Of a stretch of DNA of 64,000 nt, positions 43,967-52,410 are shown in pieces. A model generated the notes under the pieces. That model did no database searches. It saw only the letters and a list, made by a program, of their open reading frames with translations, and was not told the origin of the DNA. How positions within the stretch are numbered: the stretch's first letter is position 1; every line of letters starts with the position of its first letter. The position numbers and the translations under genes were made by a program. Origin of the DNA: Bacillota bacterium (lineage in GTDB: Bacteria > Bacillota > Clostridia > Christensenellales > Aristaeellaceae); NCBI GenBank assembly GCA_023444095.1, contig JAEZRP010000016.1:1-64000 (forward strand), written 5' to 3'.

Positions 43967-44866
43967 TCAGCAGATGGTCGTCGGCACCATGTTCTCAAAG
44001 TACCTCTTGACCATTGCCATCTGATGGCAGCGGTTCTCCGACTTCTGCTTGTAGACGATCGATACGTCATAGCGCAGGCAGAAGTTTTCCGTCTCCACAA
44101 TCTTGAGCTGTTGCAGGTAAATTTCCTTTTTCACGGCCATATAGGGCAGGAACGTGAGTCCGTGTCCGCTCATGACCATCGATTTGACCGATTCGGTGGA
44201 ATCCATGTGATAGAGCACGCTGAATTCCGATATGTCATAATCCATGCTCTTGAGCTGCTCCGCCATCAGGCGGTAGGAGCTGTAGCTTTCGTCGAGCAGG
44301 ACCAGCGGCTGGAGCTTGAGCTTGTCGATGGACAGGCTGTCCGGCACGGCGTACCCTGCGGAGGCGACCAGAACGATCTGATCCGAAAAGACATTCTTGC
44401 ACACGAGCTCCTGTTTCTTTGTCGTGCCCACGATGAAGCCGACGTCCGCCTGATCCTCGAGCACCTGCCGGATCACGTCCCGCGAGGGCATGGAGGACAT
44501 GGAAAACGTGTAGTGCGGGAACTTGTTCTTGGCCTTGACGAGCGCGCACGGGATGGCATAATTCGCCGCAACCTGCGTGGCCGACACGCGACAGGTATCG
44601 CTGTTATTGCGCAGGTTCTGAAGCTCCTCCTGAAAGCGGTCGTATGTGTCGATGAGCTGTTCGGCATATCGTTTTGTTATATTGCCGGCATCCGTCAATT
44701 GAATTCCCCGATTGCTGCGCTCAAACAGACGGCAGCCCAACGTCTCCTCGATCTTCTGCATTTGAAGGCTCAGCGCCGGCTGGGAAATATAGGATAGGCT
44801 CGCGACCTTGGAAATGCTCTTCTCTTGGGCGATTTTCAAGAACAGGGCGAGATGTTCCAACTGCAC
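43967..44866 (-). CDS. LysR family transcriptional regulator
   Basis: This 299-residue protein has the N-terminal LysR winged helix (residues 1-60, SISKVASLSYISQPALSLQMQKIEETLG) and a C-terminal effector-binding domain. The start is GTG at 44866, set by GGAAGG and family length; in-frame residues before it lack a site. It is divergent from the YedE-TusA-oxidoreductase operon and convergent with the first TusA-like gene, so it probably senses a sulfur compound and activates that operon. Confidence 0.9.
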   Translation of the reverse strand: MQLEHLALFLKIAQEKSISKVASLSYISQPALSLQMQKIEETLGCRLFERSNRGIQLTDAGNITKRYAEQLIDTYDRFQEELQNLRNNSDTCRVSATQVAANYAIPCALVKAKNKFPHYTFSMSSMPSRDVIRQVLEDQADVGFIVGTTKKQELVCKNVFSDQIVLVASAGYAVPDSLSIDKLKLQPLVLLDESYSSYRLMAEQLKSMDYDISEFSVLYHMDSTESVKSMVMSGHGLTFLPYMAVKKEIYLQQLKIVETENFCLRYDVSIVYKQKSENRCHQMAMVKRYFENMVPTTIC

Positions 44867-44966
44867 GGTTCCTTCCCCTCCCTCACATGCTTTCGTTCGG
44901 TCCGTCGCGTTTTCGGTGGGCGCCATTCGGATTCATTATATCACCCGCGCAGCCCGCCATCCACCG

Positions 44967-45048
44967 TTATTATATCAGACAGTAATAAATTAGTCTAATA
45001 CAGTACAAGGAACTTCAATACTGAATTCGGGGACGCACATGGTATAAT
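44967..45048. promoter_or_regulatory. Divergent control region between LysR and the YedE operon
   Basis: For LysR (minus) TAGACT (plus 44992-44997) and TATAAT (plus 44969-44974) are 17 bases apart. For the YedE operon an extended -10 TGG-TATAAT lies at 45040-45048. Between them are TTATTA-N10-TAATAA (44967-44988) and the perfect palindrome ATTAGTCTAAT (44989-44999), which overlaps the LysR -35 box. These are good LysR binding candidates and suggest autoregulation. Confidence 0.65.
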
Positions 45049-45105
45049 GAAAATATTGAGGAAGCCGCCGGTACGTTCGCAAGGCGGCAGCATGGAGGTG
45101 CCAAT

Positions 45106-45792
45106 ATGTCTGAAACGTCAACCGCCACCGCGAGAGCAAGGACGCCCCGGAAGAAAAAGAAGAATCAGCTGCCCATCGGCCTTCTGGTGTTTTTCCTGAT
45201 GATCGCGGCGGGCGTTCTTCTGGCGGTGTTTGTCTCGGATGCGGTCGCCATGTTCTGGCTCTTCGGCGCATGCTTTGGCTTCATCCTGCAAAAGGCGCGC
45301 TTCTGCTTTACGGCTTCCCTGCGCGACCCCTGCATCACGGGCAGCACGTCGGTCACCAAGGCGGTTCTCATCGCCTTCGCGATTGCCTCCATCGGCATGA
45401 CGGCCATCAAGTATGGCTACTTCACAAACGGGCTTGAGATTCCCGGACAGAGCTACGTGATGCCCATCAGCCTCGCGACGGCGGTCGGCGGCATCCTGTT
45501 CGGCGTCGGCATGGTCATCGCGGGCGGCTGCGCCTCCGGAACCTTGATGCGCGTGGGCGAGGGCTTCTCGATGCAGCTTCTTGCGCTCTTCTTCTTCGTG
45601 GTCGGCTCCCTGTGGGGCGCCCACGACATGGGCTGGTGGACGGTCAACTTCATCGCAGAAGCGCCGCGGGTCTTCCTGCCCGACGTGTTCGGCTGGCTCG
45701 GAGCGATCGTCATCCAGCTTCTGATCATCGCCTGCCTGTACGTCGCGGCGGATCTCTGGGAACGCAGGAAAATGGGCATCGCGGACGAGTAA
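45106..45792 (+). CDS. YeeE/YedE family membrane protein, N-terminal-type half
   Basis: This 228-residue protein has a basic start and about five membrane helices. It carries the Cys motifs of YeeE-type thiosulfate transporters (K-A-R-F-C-F-T-A near residue 68 and A-G-G-C-A-S-G-T near residue 147). E. coli YeeE is a single chain of about 350 residues; here this gene and the one at 46114 together would equal it. GGAGGTG precedes the ATG. It begins an operon yedE-like / tusA-like / yedE-like / oxidoreductase. Confidence 0.88.
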   Translation: MSETSTATARARTPRKKKKNQLPIGLLVFFLMIAAGVLLAVFVSDAVAMFWLFGACFGFILQKARFCFTASLRDPCITGSTSVTKAVLIAFAIASIGMTAIKYGYFTNGLEIPGQSYVMPISLATAVGGILFGVGMVIAGGCASGTLMRVGEGFSMQLLALFFFVVGSLWGAHDMGWWTVNFIAEAPRVFLPDVFGWLGAIVIQLLIIACLYVAADLWERRKMGIADE

Positions 45793-45841
45793 CCGCGTCC
45801 GTCTGTCATACATACCCGATTATCGTAAGGAGGACTCGACA

Positions 45842-46063
45842 ATGGCTGAATTTGAATTGGATTGCATGGGCGAGGCGTGCCCGGTTCCTTTGATGAAGAC
45901 GGAGAAGAAAATGGCCACCCTGATAGCGGGCGACGTTCTCGTCGTGCACATCGACCACAGCTGCGCCATGAAGAACGTGCCCGAGTGGGCGCGCAAGCAG
46001 GGCTTCAACGTGGAAGTTGAAGAGGTGGACGACGGAGAATGGGACGTCATCATCGAAAAGTGA
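45842..46063 (+). CDS. TusA-like sulfur carrier protein 2
   Basis: This 73-residue TusA/YeeD-type protein has the sulfur Cys C13 in CPVPLMK and a second I-D-H-S-C41 motif matching the first TusA-like protein. An AAGGAGG site lies upstream. It sits between the two YedE half genes, the place expected for a carrier that takes sulfur directly from the channel. Confidence 0.9.
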   Translation: MAEFELDCMGEACPVPLMKTEKKMATLIAGDVLVVHIDHSCAMKNVPEWARKQGFNVEVEEVDDGEWDVIIEK

Positions 46064-46113
46064 GCCCATCCCGCTCCGACGCGGTCTGAGCCCATGAAAG
46101 GAAGGTAGAACCT

Positions 46114-46662
46114 GTGAAGCAGTTCTGGGAGAAGGTCAGCAAAAACCGTTACTATGTGATGGTTTTCAAGAATCCCTTTACCTATATCACCGGCGCCGTG
46201 CTGCTCGCCATCATGCAGATCGCGCTGTTCGCCTATTCTGGCAACCCCTGGGGCGTGTCCGGAACGTTCGCGAACTGGGGCGCGTGGATCTATCGGCTGT
46301 TTGGCGGAAGCGTGGACAAGTGGTACTACTTTTCCTCCTCGGGGGCTCAGGCCACCCTTGACGCCGGCATTCTGAACCATACCGGGAGCATGCTGAACTT
46401 CGGTATCATCTTCGGCGCGCTTGTGGCGACGCTTCTCGCGTCCCAGTTCAAGTTCAAGAAGATCAAGTCCATCAAGCAGGTCGTGGCGGCGGTTCTGGGC
46501 GGCCTTCTCATGGGTTACGGCGCGCGGCTCGCCGGCGGCTGCAACATCGGCGCGCTGTTCAGCGGCGTCGCCTCCCTCTCCCTCTCGGGCTGGGTGTTCG
46601 CGCTGTTCCTCCTGATCGGGGCGTTTGTGGGTAGCAAGCTTCTGGCAAAATTCTTCATGTAA
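46114..46662 (+). CDS. YeeE/YedE family membrane protein, C-terminal-type half
   Basis: This 182-residue protein has four to five membrane helices and the diagnostic block M-G-Y-G-A-R-L-A-G-G-C-N-I-G-A-L-F-S-G with a conserved Cys near residue 148. It probably assembles with the protein encoded at 45106 into one sulfur-compound channel. A GAAAGGAAGG site precedes the start. Confidence 0.88.
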   Translation: MKQFWEKVSKNRYYVMVFKNPFTYITGAVLLAIMQIALFAYSGNPWGVSGTFANWGAWIYRLFGGSVDKWYYFSSSGAQATLDAGILNHTGSMLNFGIIFGALVATLLASQFKFKKIKSIKQVVAAVLGGLLMGYGARLAGGCNIGALFSGVASLSLSGWVFALFLLIGAFVGSKLLAKFFM

Positions 46663-46677
46663 CAGAAAGGACCAGCC

Positions 46678-47922
46678 ATGCAGAAAAAGGTTGAGAATTA
46701 CGACGTCGTTATCATCGGTGGCGGCGCTGCGGGCCTCACGGCCGGAATCTACTGCGGACGCGCGCGGCTGAAGACCCTCATCATCGAAAAAGCGCTCGTG
46801 GGCGGCCTCGCCACCTACACGAACGAGATCGAGAACTACCCCGGCTTCCCCGAAGGAAACACGGGTCTCGGACTCATGGAGCTCTTCCACAAGCAGGCCA
46901 AGAAGTTCGGCGTGGATTTCAAGCTCACGGACGTCAAGGCAGTCTCGCTCGAGGGCGAGGACAAGGTGGTCGAGACCTTCCGCAACGAGTATCACTGCAA
47001 GGTCGTCATCATCGCCTCCGGCGGCAAACCCCGGCTCACGGGCGCCGAGAACGAGGCCAAGTATCTTTATGACAAGGGCATCTCTTTCTGCGCCACCTGC
47101 GACGCGGCAGCCAACACCGGAAAGACCGTCATGGTCATCGGAAGCGGCGACGCTGCCATCGAGGAGGGCATGTTCCTGACAAAATTCGCCAAGAAGGTCA
47201 TCGTGTCCGTGCTCCACGACGAGGGCATCATGGACTGCAATGAGATCGCCAAGGCGGAGGCGTTCAAGAACGAGAAGATGGAGTTCATGTGGAATACCAC
47301 GGTTGCCGAGTTCCGGGGCGACGACGAACACCTGCGTTCGGTCGCGCTCAAGAATTCCAAGACCGGTGAAATTCAGGACGTTCCCGTCGACACCTGCTTC
47401 GTCTTTATCGGGTATCTTCCGAACACGGAGCTTTTCAAGGGCATGATCGACATGAACCGGGGCGGCTACGTGATCACCAACGAGCGCATGGAGACGAAAA
47501 TTCCAGGCGTGTTCTGCGCGGGCGACGTGCGCGACAAGTTCCTCAAACAGGTCGCGACCGCCGTGGGGGACGGCGCCATCGCCGGATACGCCGCCGAGAA
47601 GTACATCGCCGAGAGCGAGATGTTCAAAAATCAGGTCATGGGCGAGGACACCCGACTGGTCTACGTCTATAACGCAGCCGTCGCGGGCGACCGCGAGGTG
47701 CTGAGCGAAATGGAGAAGTACGGCCAGGATCATTGCGAGCTGAAGCTCATCAAGGCAGACGTCTACAAGTCGAACGGCATCGCCCAGCGGCTGAACGTGG
47801 CGGAAACGCCCTGTGTGGCCGTTATCTCGGACAATCAGGTCGTAGGCTACCTGTCCTGCGACTCCATCTGCTCGGGCGCCCTCGACACGCTCGTCGCGCA
47901 GTGCAAATGCGGCTGCAAATAG
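46678..47922 (+). CDS. Thioredoxin-reductase-like flavoprotein with thioredoxin-fold tail
   Basis: This 414-residue protein has a thioredoxin-reductase body: FAD motif GGGAAG near residue 14, redox pair C138-A-T-C141, NAD(P)H motif GSGDAA and C-terminal FAD motif AGDVRDK. About 95 more residues follow that are not part of normal TrxB. They look like a thioredoxin fold (TRLVYVYN, DVYKSNGIAQRLNVAETPCVAVI with the cis-Pro loop) but have no CxxC at the usual place; instead the tail has C-D-S-I-C and ends Q-C-K-C-G-C-K. It probably reduces the persulfide carried by the TusA-like proteins or splits thiosulfate; this is inference from context. It is the last gene of the operon. Confidence 0.88.
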   Translation: MQKKVENYDVVIIGGGAAGLTAGIYCGRARLKTLIIEKALVGGLATYTNEIENYPGFPEGNTGLGLMELFHKQAKKFGVDFKLTDVKAVSLEGEDKVVETFRNEYHCKVVIIASGGKPRLTGAENEAKYLYDKGISFCATCDAAANTGKTVMVIGSGDAAIEEGMFLTKFAKKVIVSVLHDEGIMDCNEIAKAEAFKNEKMEFMWNTTVAEFRGDDEHLRSVALKNSKTGEIQDVPVDTCFVFIGYLPNTELFKGMIDMNRGGYVITNERMETKIPGVFCAGDVRDKFLKQVATAVGDGAIAGYAAEKYIAESEMFKNQVMGEDTRLVYVYNAAVAGDREVLSEMEKYGQDHCELKLIKADVYKSNGIAQRLNVAETPCVAVISDNQVVGYLSCDSICSGALDTLVAQCKCGCK

Positions 47923-47943
47923 GCCGAACCGAATAGAAGATCG

Positions 47944-47974
47944 CCGCCGCTAGATTGGCGGCGGTTTTTCTTTT
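47944..47974 (+). terminator. Terminator of the YedE-TusA-oxidoreductase operon
   Basis: A 7-base GC stem (47944-47950 with 47958-47964) is followed by TTTTTCTTTT. Confidence 0.88.
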
Positions 47975-48114
47975 GCGCCCGCGCGTTTTGTGATACAATG
48001 GGATTGCGCTCCGGCCGAGGCGCATCAAAGCGCGCGTCGGATCGACACCGGGGCAACGGAATCTGTCGAGGCGATACGGGCTTCGGATTTCATATGATGA
48101 GAGGGCCAATGCGG

Positions 48115-48938
48115 ATGAAAACCAGACTGGAGCAAGTTTTAGAACGTTCTCTCAACGGACGCGAGATAGCTGTATGGGGCGCTCCGACACGCAGCTTGCT
48201 TCGTGCATTAAAGCTATATTCATTTCGCGTCGCAGATCGCGTTGACCCAAAAAATCATTATGTGGTTGCCGTCAACGATGACGACCTGTCCGACTTTTTG
48301 GCCGACGAGCAGAGCAAGTCGTTTCGATATGCGAACGATTATCTGACGTTTGAAGACGAGGGCGGCGAACTTCCGTTTGAACGGATGTGCTTCAATGTTC
48401 TCGTTGGCAGGCAAACGTATTTCGGAGACGGCGTCGTGGGCGCATGCAAAAATGGATATATCAAAAGCATCGGCCAATTTACGTCGATCAACGGCACGGC
48501 AAAGGTCCATGTGAATCATCAGCTGAACATGACTTTTGTGAGCGACGATATTCAAAACTTCTTCAACGAAGAAAGCATGGCCAAATTCCAGGAAAGCTGC
48601 GAAACGATCCGAAACACCCCTATGCTTCCGGAAAAGAACCCATGACCATCGGCAGCGACGTGTATATCGGCGCACATGCATTCATCAACGCTTCCACTGT
48701 GACGAGCATCGGCGACGGCGCGATCATCGGCTCGGGCGCAGTGGTGCTCGAAAATGTTCCTCCTTTTTCTGTCGTCGTCGGCGTCCCCGCGCGGATCAAG
48801 CGTTACCGCTTCTCAAAGGAAATGATTGAAATCCTGCTTCGCGTCAAATGGTGGGACTGGAGGACCGAGGAAATCAACGAAAATATCGACGCGCTCCTAT
48901 CGCCCGAACGATTTATGGAAAAGTACGGGACCGTATAA
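48115..48938 (+). pseudogene. Hexapeptide-repeat acetyltransferase (CatB/PglD-like), frameshifted
   Basis: The N-terminal part (ATG near 48115, RBS-like GAGGG) has a PglD-like start (EIAVWGAPTRSLLRAL) and first left-handed helix turns (GYIKSIGQFTSINGTAKV). It stops early at 48645. The rest (MTIGSDVYIGAHAFINAS through VVVGVPARIKRYRFS and the C-terminal helix) continues one frame over to 48938. Adding one base near 48615 would join CETIR to KHPYASGKEP, and the 824-base span is one base short of a whole number of codons. Codon use is more AT-rich than neighbours, which hints at transfer. Function would be O- or N-acetylation of a sugar. Confidence 0.75.
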
Positions 48939-49090
48939 CGGAAATGCGAGGAATGCGGATCTTGTGCATAACGGGAGAATCGCGCGAGGCTGATCATTGA
49001 TGGCGTCGGCCATATACTTGCTAGTCTCGGAATCGCGCGCAGGGACGCGCGGGAACCTCATCCATAGATCAGCCAAGGAGGGGACGAACC

Positions 49091-49771
49091 GTGCTGACCG
49101 TACTGTCCCTGAATCATGTCGCGAAGCGTTATGGAAGGCAATCCGTGCTGCGCGACGTCTCCCTCTCCCTCGGAGCCGGGGAATGCGCCGCCGTTATGGG
49201 CCCGAACGGCAGCGGCAAGAGCACGCTCCTGCGCGTCGCCGCGGGGCTGACGCCCGCGTCCTCCGGCACCGTGTTCCGCTCCGTGCCGCCCGAATACGTG
49301 CCCGATACGTTCCCGCGCGTCGAGCTCAAGCTCTCCATCCTTCTCAAGGCGCTGCGCCGGATCGACGGTGCGGACGCGGAAGCGCTCGCGCGCGCGATGG
49401 GCCTCGGAGACGCGATGGATGCGTCCATCCGCGATTTTTCGAAGGGGATGCTCTCGAAGGTTGCGGCGATTCAGGCGCTGGCGGTCCGGTCCCAACTCCT
49501 CCTACTGGACGAGCCCGTATCCGGGCAGGACGAACCTTCCCGCAGATTGTTCTGCCGGGAGGTGCGCGCCCGGATGGAGGAAGGGACTGCCGTGCTCCTC
49601 GCGTGCCACGATTTGGCGCTCGTTCGCGTCCTCGACGCGCGCGCGTTGACGCTCGCGGGCGGAAAGCTCGTGGATGGCGCGTGCGACGACGCGGACGGCT
49701 GCCTGTGCGCGGGTTGCGACCGGTTCCGGCGCGGACTGTGCAGCGGAAGGGAGGGGTTTGGCGATGCGTAA
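49091..49771 (+). CDS. ABC exporter ATPase with Cys-rich tail
   Basis: This 226-residue ATP-binding protein has Walker A MGPNGSGKS near residue 36, a variant signature FSKGM and Walker B LLLLDEPVSGQD. The C-terminal tail carries four Cys in 14 residues (C204, C206, C209, C217), a pattern that could bind a metal; this is not usual for the family. The start is GTG at 49091 after AAGGAGGGG. It overlaps the membrane subunit gene by 8 bases (ATGCGTAA). Confidence 0.85.
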   Translation: MLTVLSLNHVAKRYGRQSVLRDVSLSLGAGECAAVMGPNGSGKSTLLRVAAGLTPASSGTVFRSVPPEYVPDTFPRVELKLSILLKALRRIDGADAEALARAMGLGDAMDASIRDFSKGMLSKVAAIQALAVRSQLLLLDEPVSGQDEPSRRLFCREVRARMEEGTAVLLACHDLALVRVLDARALTLAGGKLVDGACDDADGCLCAGCDRFRRGLCSGREGFGDA

Positions 49772-50474
49772 GGCACTCCTATGTGCTCTGCTCGAGTTGC
49801 GCGTTTACCTGCGCTCCGGCAAGGTCATCCTCCCGTTCCTTTTGACGCTTGGCTATCCCCTCATCTTTTACGCCATCGTGCCCGTCGACGTGGTGAGCGG
49901 CTATGCGCTCTCCACAGTCGTCGCGTTCGCGGTTTCCGCGTGGATCGGCCTTTCGCGGGCCTGGTCGGAGGAGCCGATCCTCGCTCAGATCCTGTCCGTC
50001 AAGGCCGGTACCGCGCGCTTCGTCCACGCGCAGGAGGCGGCGACGATTCTCGTCTGCGCCGTCTGCGCCGTCTTCCTGGCGCTCTTCCCCGCGCTCTGGA
50101 GCCTCTTGCGGCGCGGCATGTTTCTCCGGCCGCTCGAGGCGCGGGACGTCTTCTCCGCGCTCGCCGTCCACATCGGCGCGGCTGTCGCGGGCGGCGGCTT
50201 CGGCGGACTCTTTCACCCGCGCCTCGTGCGCGACCGGAAGGTCGCGTATCTCGTCTGCCTGCTCTTATGCCTCTTGGGTCTGACGGGCGGAATGATGGGC
50301 TTTCCCGTTCCCCTGCGCGCCTTCCTACCGCCGCTTTTCGACCTGATCGACCGCGCGGGACGGGCCGATGCGTTTCCGTCGAGCTACGCGCCCCTCCTGT
50401 GTGCGTGGTGCGCCTCGTATGGCCTGATCGCTTCCCTTCTTCGTGCACGCCTTTTATGCAGACGCGGCTATTAA
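49764..50474 (+). CDS. ABC transporter membrane subunit
   Basis: This 236-residue protein has about six membrane helices and no recognisable soluble domain. Its ATG at 49764 lies inside the end of the ATPase gene, so the two form one exporter. The substrate is unknown; no immunity or biosynthesis gene is beside it. Confidence 0.75.
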   Translation: MRKALLCALLELRVYLRSGKVILPFLLTLGYPLIFYAIVPVDVVSGYALSTVVAFAVSAWIGLSRAWSEEPILAQILSVKAGTARFVHAQEAATILVCAVCAVFLALFPALWSLLRRGMFLRPLEARDVFSALAVHIGAAVAGGGFGGLFHPRLVRDRKVAYLVCLLLCLLGLTGGMMGFPVPLRAFLPPLFDLIDRAGRADAFPSSYAPLLCAWCASYGLIASLLRARLLCRRGY

Positions 50475-50518
50475 AAGGCGCTATCGTTTCATTTAACAGA
50501 CCATTCCCCCCGCCGCTG

Positions 50519-50577
50519 TTGTGGAATTTCCTGATCTATATTATAATATTTCTTGACAATTCGCCAAGGAAGGCGAA
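50519..50577 (+). promoter_or_regulatory. Promoter and leader hairpin of the Na/Pi transporter gene
   Basis: TTGTGG (50519-50524) and TATAAT (50542-50547) are 17 bases apart. In the leader TTCGCC (50560-50565) pairs with GGCGAA (50572-50577). Confidence 0.6.
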
Positions 50578-50602
50578 AATCCAGGAGAGCTAGGGGTATT
50601 AC

Positions 50603-52219
50603 ATGAGCGTATTGATGCTGTTCTCTCTGCTCGGCGGCCTCGGTCTGTTCCTGTACGGCATGAAATTGATGTCCGACAGCCTCGAGACGATGGCCGGCGA
50701 CCGAATGCGACGGGTCCTCGAGGTGTTGACCAACCGACGCCTGAAGGCAATCGCCGTCGGTGCGGGCGTGACCGCAATCATCCAGAGCTCCTCCGCGACG
50801 ACGGTCATGGTCGTGGGCTTCGTCAACGCGGGACTCATGACGCTGTTGCAGGCGACGGGCGTCATCATGGGCGCGAACATCGGAACCACGATCACCGCCC
50901 AGCTCATCGCGTTCAAACTTTCGGACGTCGCCCCCATCATCCTCTTCCTCGGCGTCGTGATGACAGCCTTCCTCAAACAGAGAAAACTGAACCGCCTTGG
51001 GGGAATCGTGCTCGGCTTCGGCATGCTTTTTGTAGGCCTCACCTTCATGTCGGAAGCGATGGTCCCCCTGCGCAGCAACGAAACGTTTAAAGATCTCATG
51101 ATGAACTTCAAGTCCCCGCTGATCGGCGTTCTGGTCGGCGCGGGCGTGACCGCAATCATTCAGAGCTCCTCCGCCTCCATCGGCATTCTACAGGCGCTCG
51201 CCCTCATGGGACTCGTCCAACTCGATTCCGCCGTGTACATCGTGCTCGGCCAGAACATCGGCACCTGCATCACCGCCGTTCTCGCCGCGATCGGCACATC
51301 CACCAATTCCAAGCGCACGGCCGGCATCCACCTCATCTTCAACATCCTCGGGACGGTCGTATACCTGATCCTTCTCTGGATTTTTCCCGCCATCATCCGC
51401 GAGATCCAGCATTTCTCCCCCGATAACGTGACGCGGCAGATCGCTAACTTCCACACGATTTTCAACGTTTCGATCACCATCCTCCTCTTCCCCCTCGCAA
51501 ACCAGATGGTGAAGCTCGTCTCTCTCATCATTCCGGATCGGAAAAAGCCCGGCGAGATCGAGAAGAGGCTCGTCTACCTCGACGAGCGCATCGCCCAGAC
51601 GCCGGCCATCGCGCTGACACAAACCCAGAAGGAGCTTGGGCGCATGGGCGCGATTACGCTCGATAACTTCACTGCCTCACTCGACGCTTTCTTTGCCCTC
51701 GACGAAAACAAGGTGCGCAAGGTGGTCGAGGTTGAAAACACCATTGACTTCTTGAGTGACAACATTACGAAGTATCTGATCGCCTTCCGCGGCGCGGAAC
51801 TCCCCGACGAGGACCTCCTGACGCTGGGCGGCTTCCATCACGTCATCATCGACCTCGAGCGCATCGGCGACCGTGCCGAGAACATCGCCGAATCCGCGAT
51901 CGGGCTGATCGACGTCAAAGAACGGATGACGCCCGAGGCGATCGCCGAACTGAGACTCATCTCTGGCAAGACGACGGAGCTTTTCAAGCGCAGCCTCGAG
52001 ATCTTCAACACCCGCAACCTCGGGCTCGTTCCCGAAACCTCGGGCATGAAGCACGAGATCGAGGCCATGCTCAAGGAGTTCACGAACAACCACATCCAGC
52101 GGCTGCAGGAAGAGCTTTGCAGGCCGCATACCGGGATCGTATTCACGAATATGCTGGCTTCTCTCGAGCGCATCGCGAGCCATACGATGAACATCGTGCA
52201 TTCGGTCGAGCCGGAATAA
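50603..52219 (+). CDS. Na/Pi cotransporter family protein with PhoU-like domain
   Basis: This 538-residue protein has an NptA/PNaS-type membrane domain with the two inverted QSSS motifs (IIQSSSATT near residue 61 and IIQSSSASI near residue 191), followed from about residue 330 by a PhoU-like helical domain (DFLSDNITKYL, LERIGDRAENIAE). It probably moves phosphate across the membrane with sodium, the PhoU part giving regulation. It is transcribed alone. Confidence 0.92.
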   Translation: MSVLMLFSLLGGLGLFLYGMKLMSDSLETMAGDRMRRVLEVLTNRRLKAIAVGAGVTAIIQSSSATTVMVVGFVNAGLMTLLQATGVIMGANIGTTITAQLIAFKLSDVAPIILFLGVVMTAFLKQRKLNRLGGIVLGFGMLFVGLTFMSEAMVPLRSNETFKDLMMNFKSPLIGVLVGAGVTAIIQSSSASIGILQALALMGLVQLDSAVYIVLGQNIGTCITAVLAAIGTSTNSKRTAGIHLIFNILGTVVYLILLWIFPAIIREIQHFSPDNVTRQIANFHTIFNVSITILLFPLANQMVKLVSLIIPDRKKPGEIEKRLVYLDERIAQTPAIALTQTQKELGRMGAITLDNFTASLDAFFALDENKVRKVVEVENTIDFLSDNITKYLIAFRGAELPDEDLLTLGGFHHVIIDLERIGDRAENIAESAIGLIDVKERMTPEAIAELRLISGKTTELFKRSLEIFNTRNLGLVPETSGMKHEIEAMLKEFTNNHIQRLQEELCRPHTGIVFTNMLASLERIASHTMNIVHSVEPE

Positions 52220-52228
52220 ACGTGATCT

Positions 52229-52253
52229 GCCGCCTCCCCGCGAGGCGGCTTTT
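52229..52253 (+). terminator. Terminator of the Na/Pi transporter gene
   Basis: GCCGCCT (52229-52235) pairs with AGGCGGC (52243-52249) and is followed by TTTT. Confidence 0.85.
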
Positions 52254-52410
52254 CGTTTACATTTCTTCCCACATTATAATGGTCGCAAACGCAGGCGGGG
52301 AATGCGCTGCGATAAGTCAAAAGTTCTGTACGGTAAGGTCAGGCGACCGCCGCCGGGCCGTCGCCAAGGTGCGCGCGTTCAGCCGAATTATTTCACAAGG
52401 AGGAACGAAA

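Noticed and set aside
48115..48938. Two separate genes for the two halves of the acetyltransferase
   Set aside because: Each half has only part of the hexapeptide fold, and one base restores a single family-length protein.
49091..50474. Bacteriocin or lantibiotic immunity exporter
   Set aside because: No precursor peptide, modification enzyme or sensor kinase lies nearby; only the generic exporter call is supported.
52117..52410. N-terminal extension of the SDR protein
   Set aside because: It overlaps the Na/Pi gene and its terminator; the SDR fold begins at the ATG at 52411, which has an ideal RBS.
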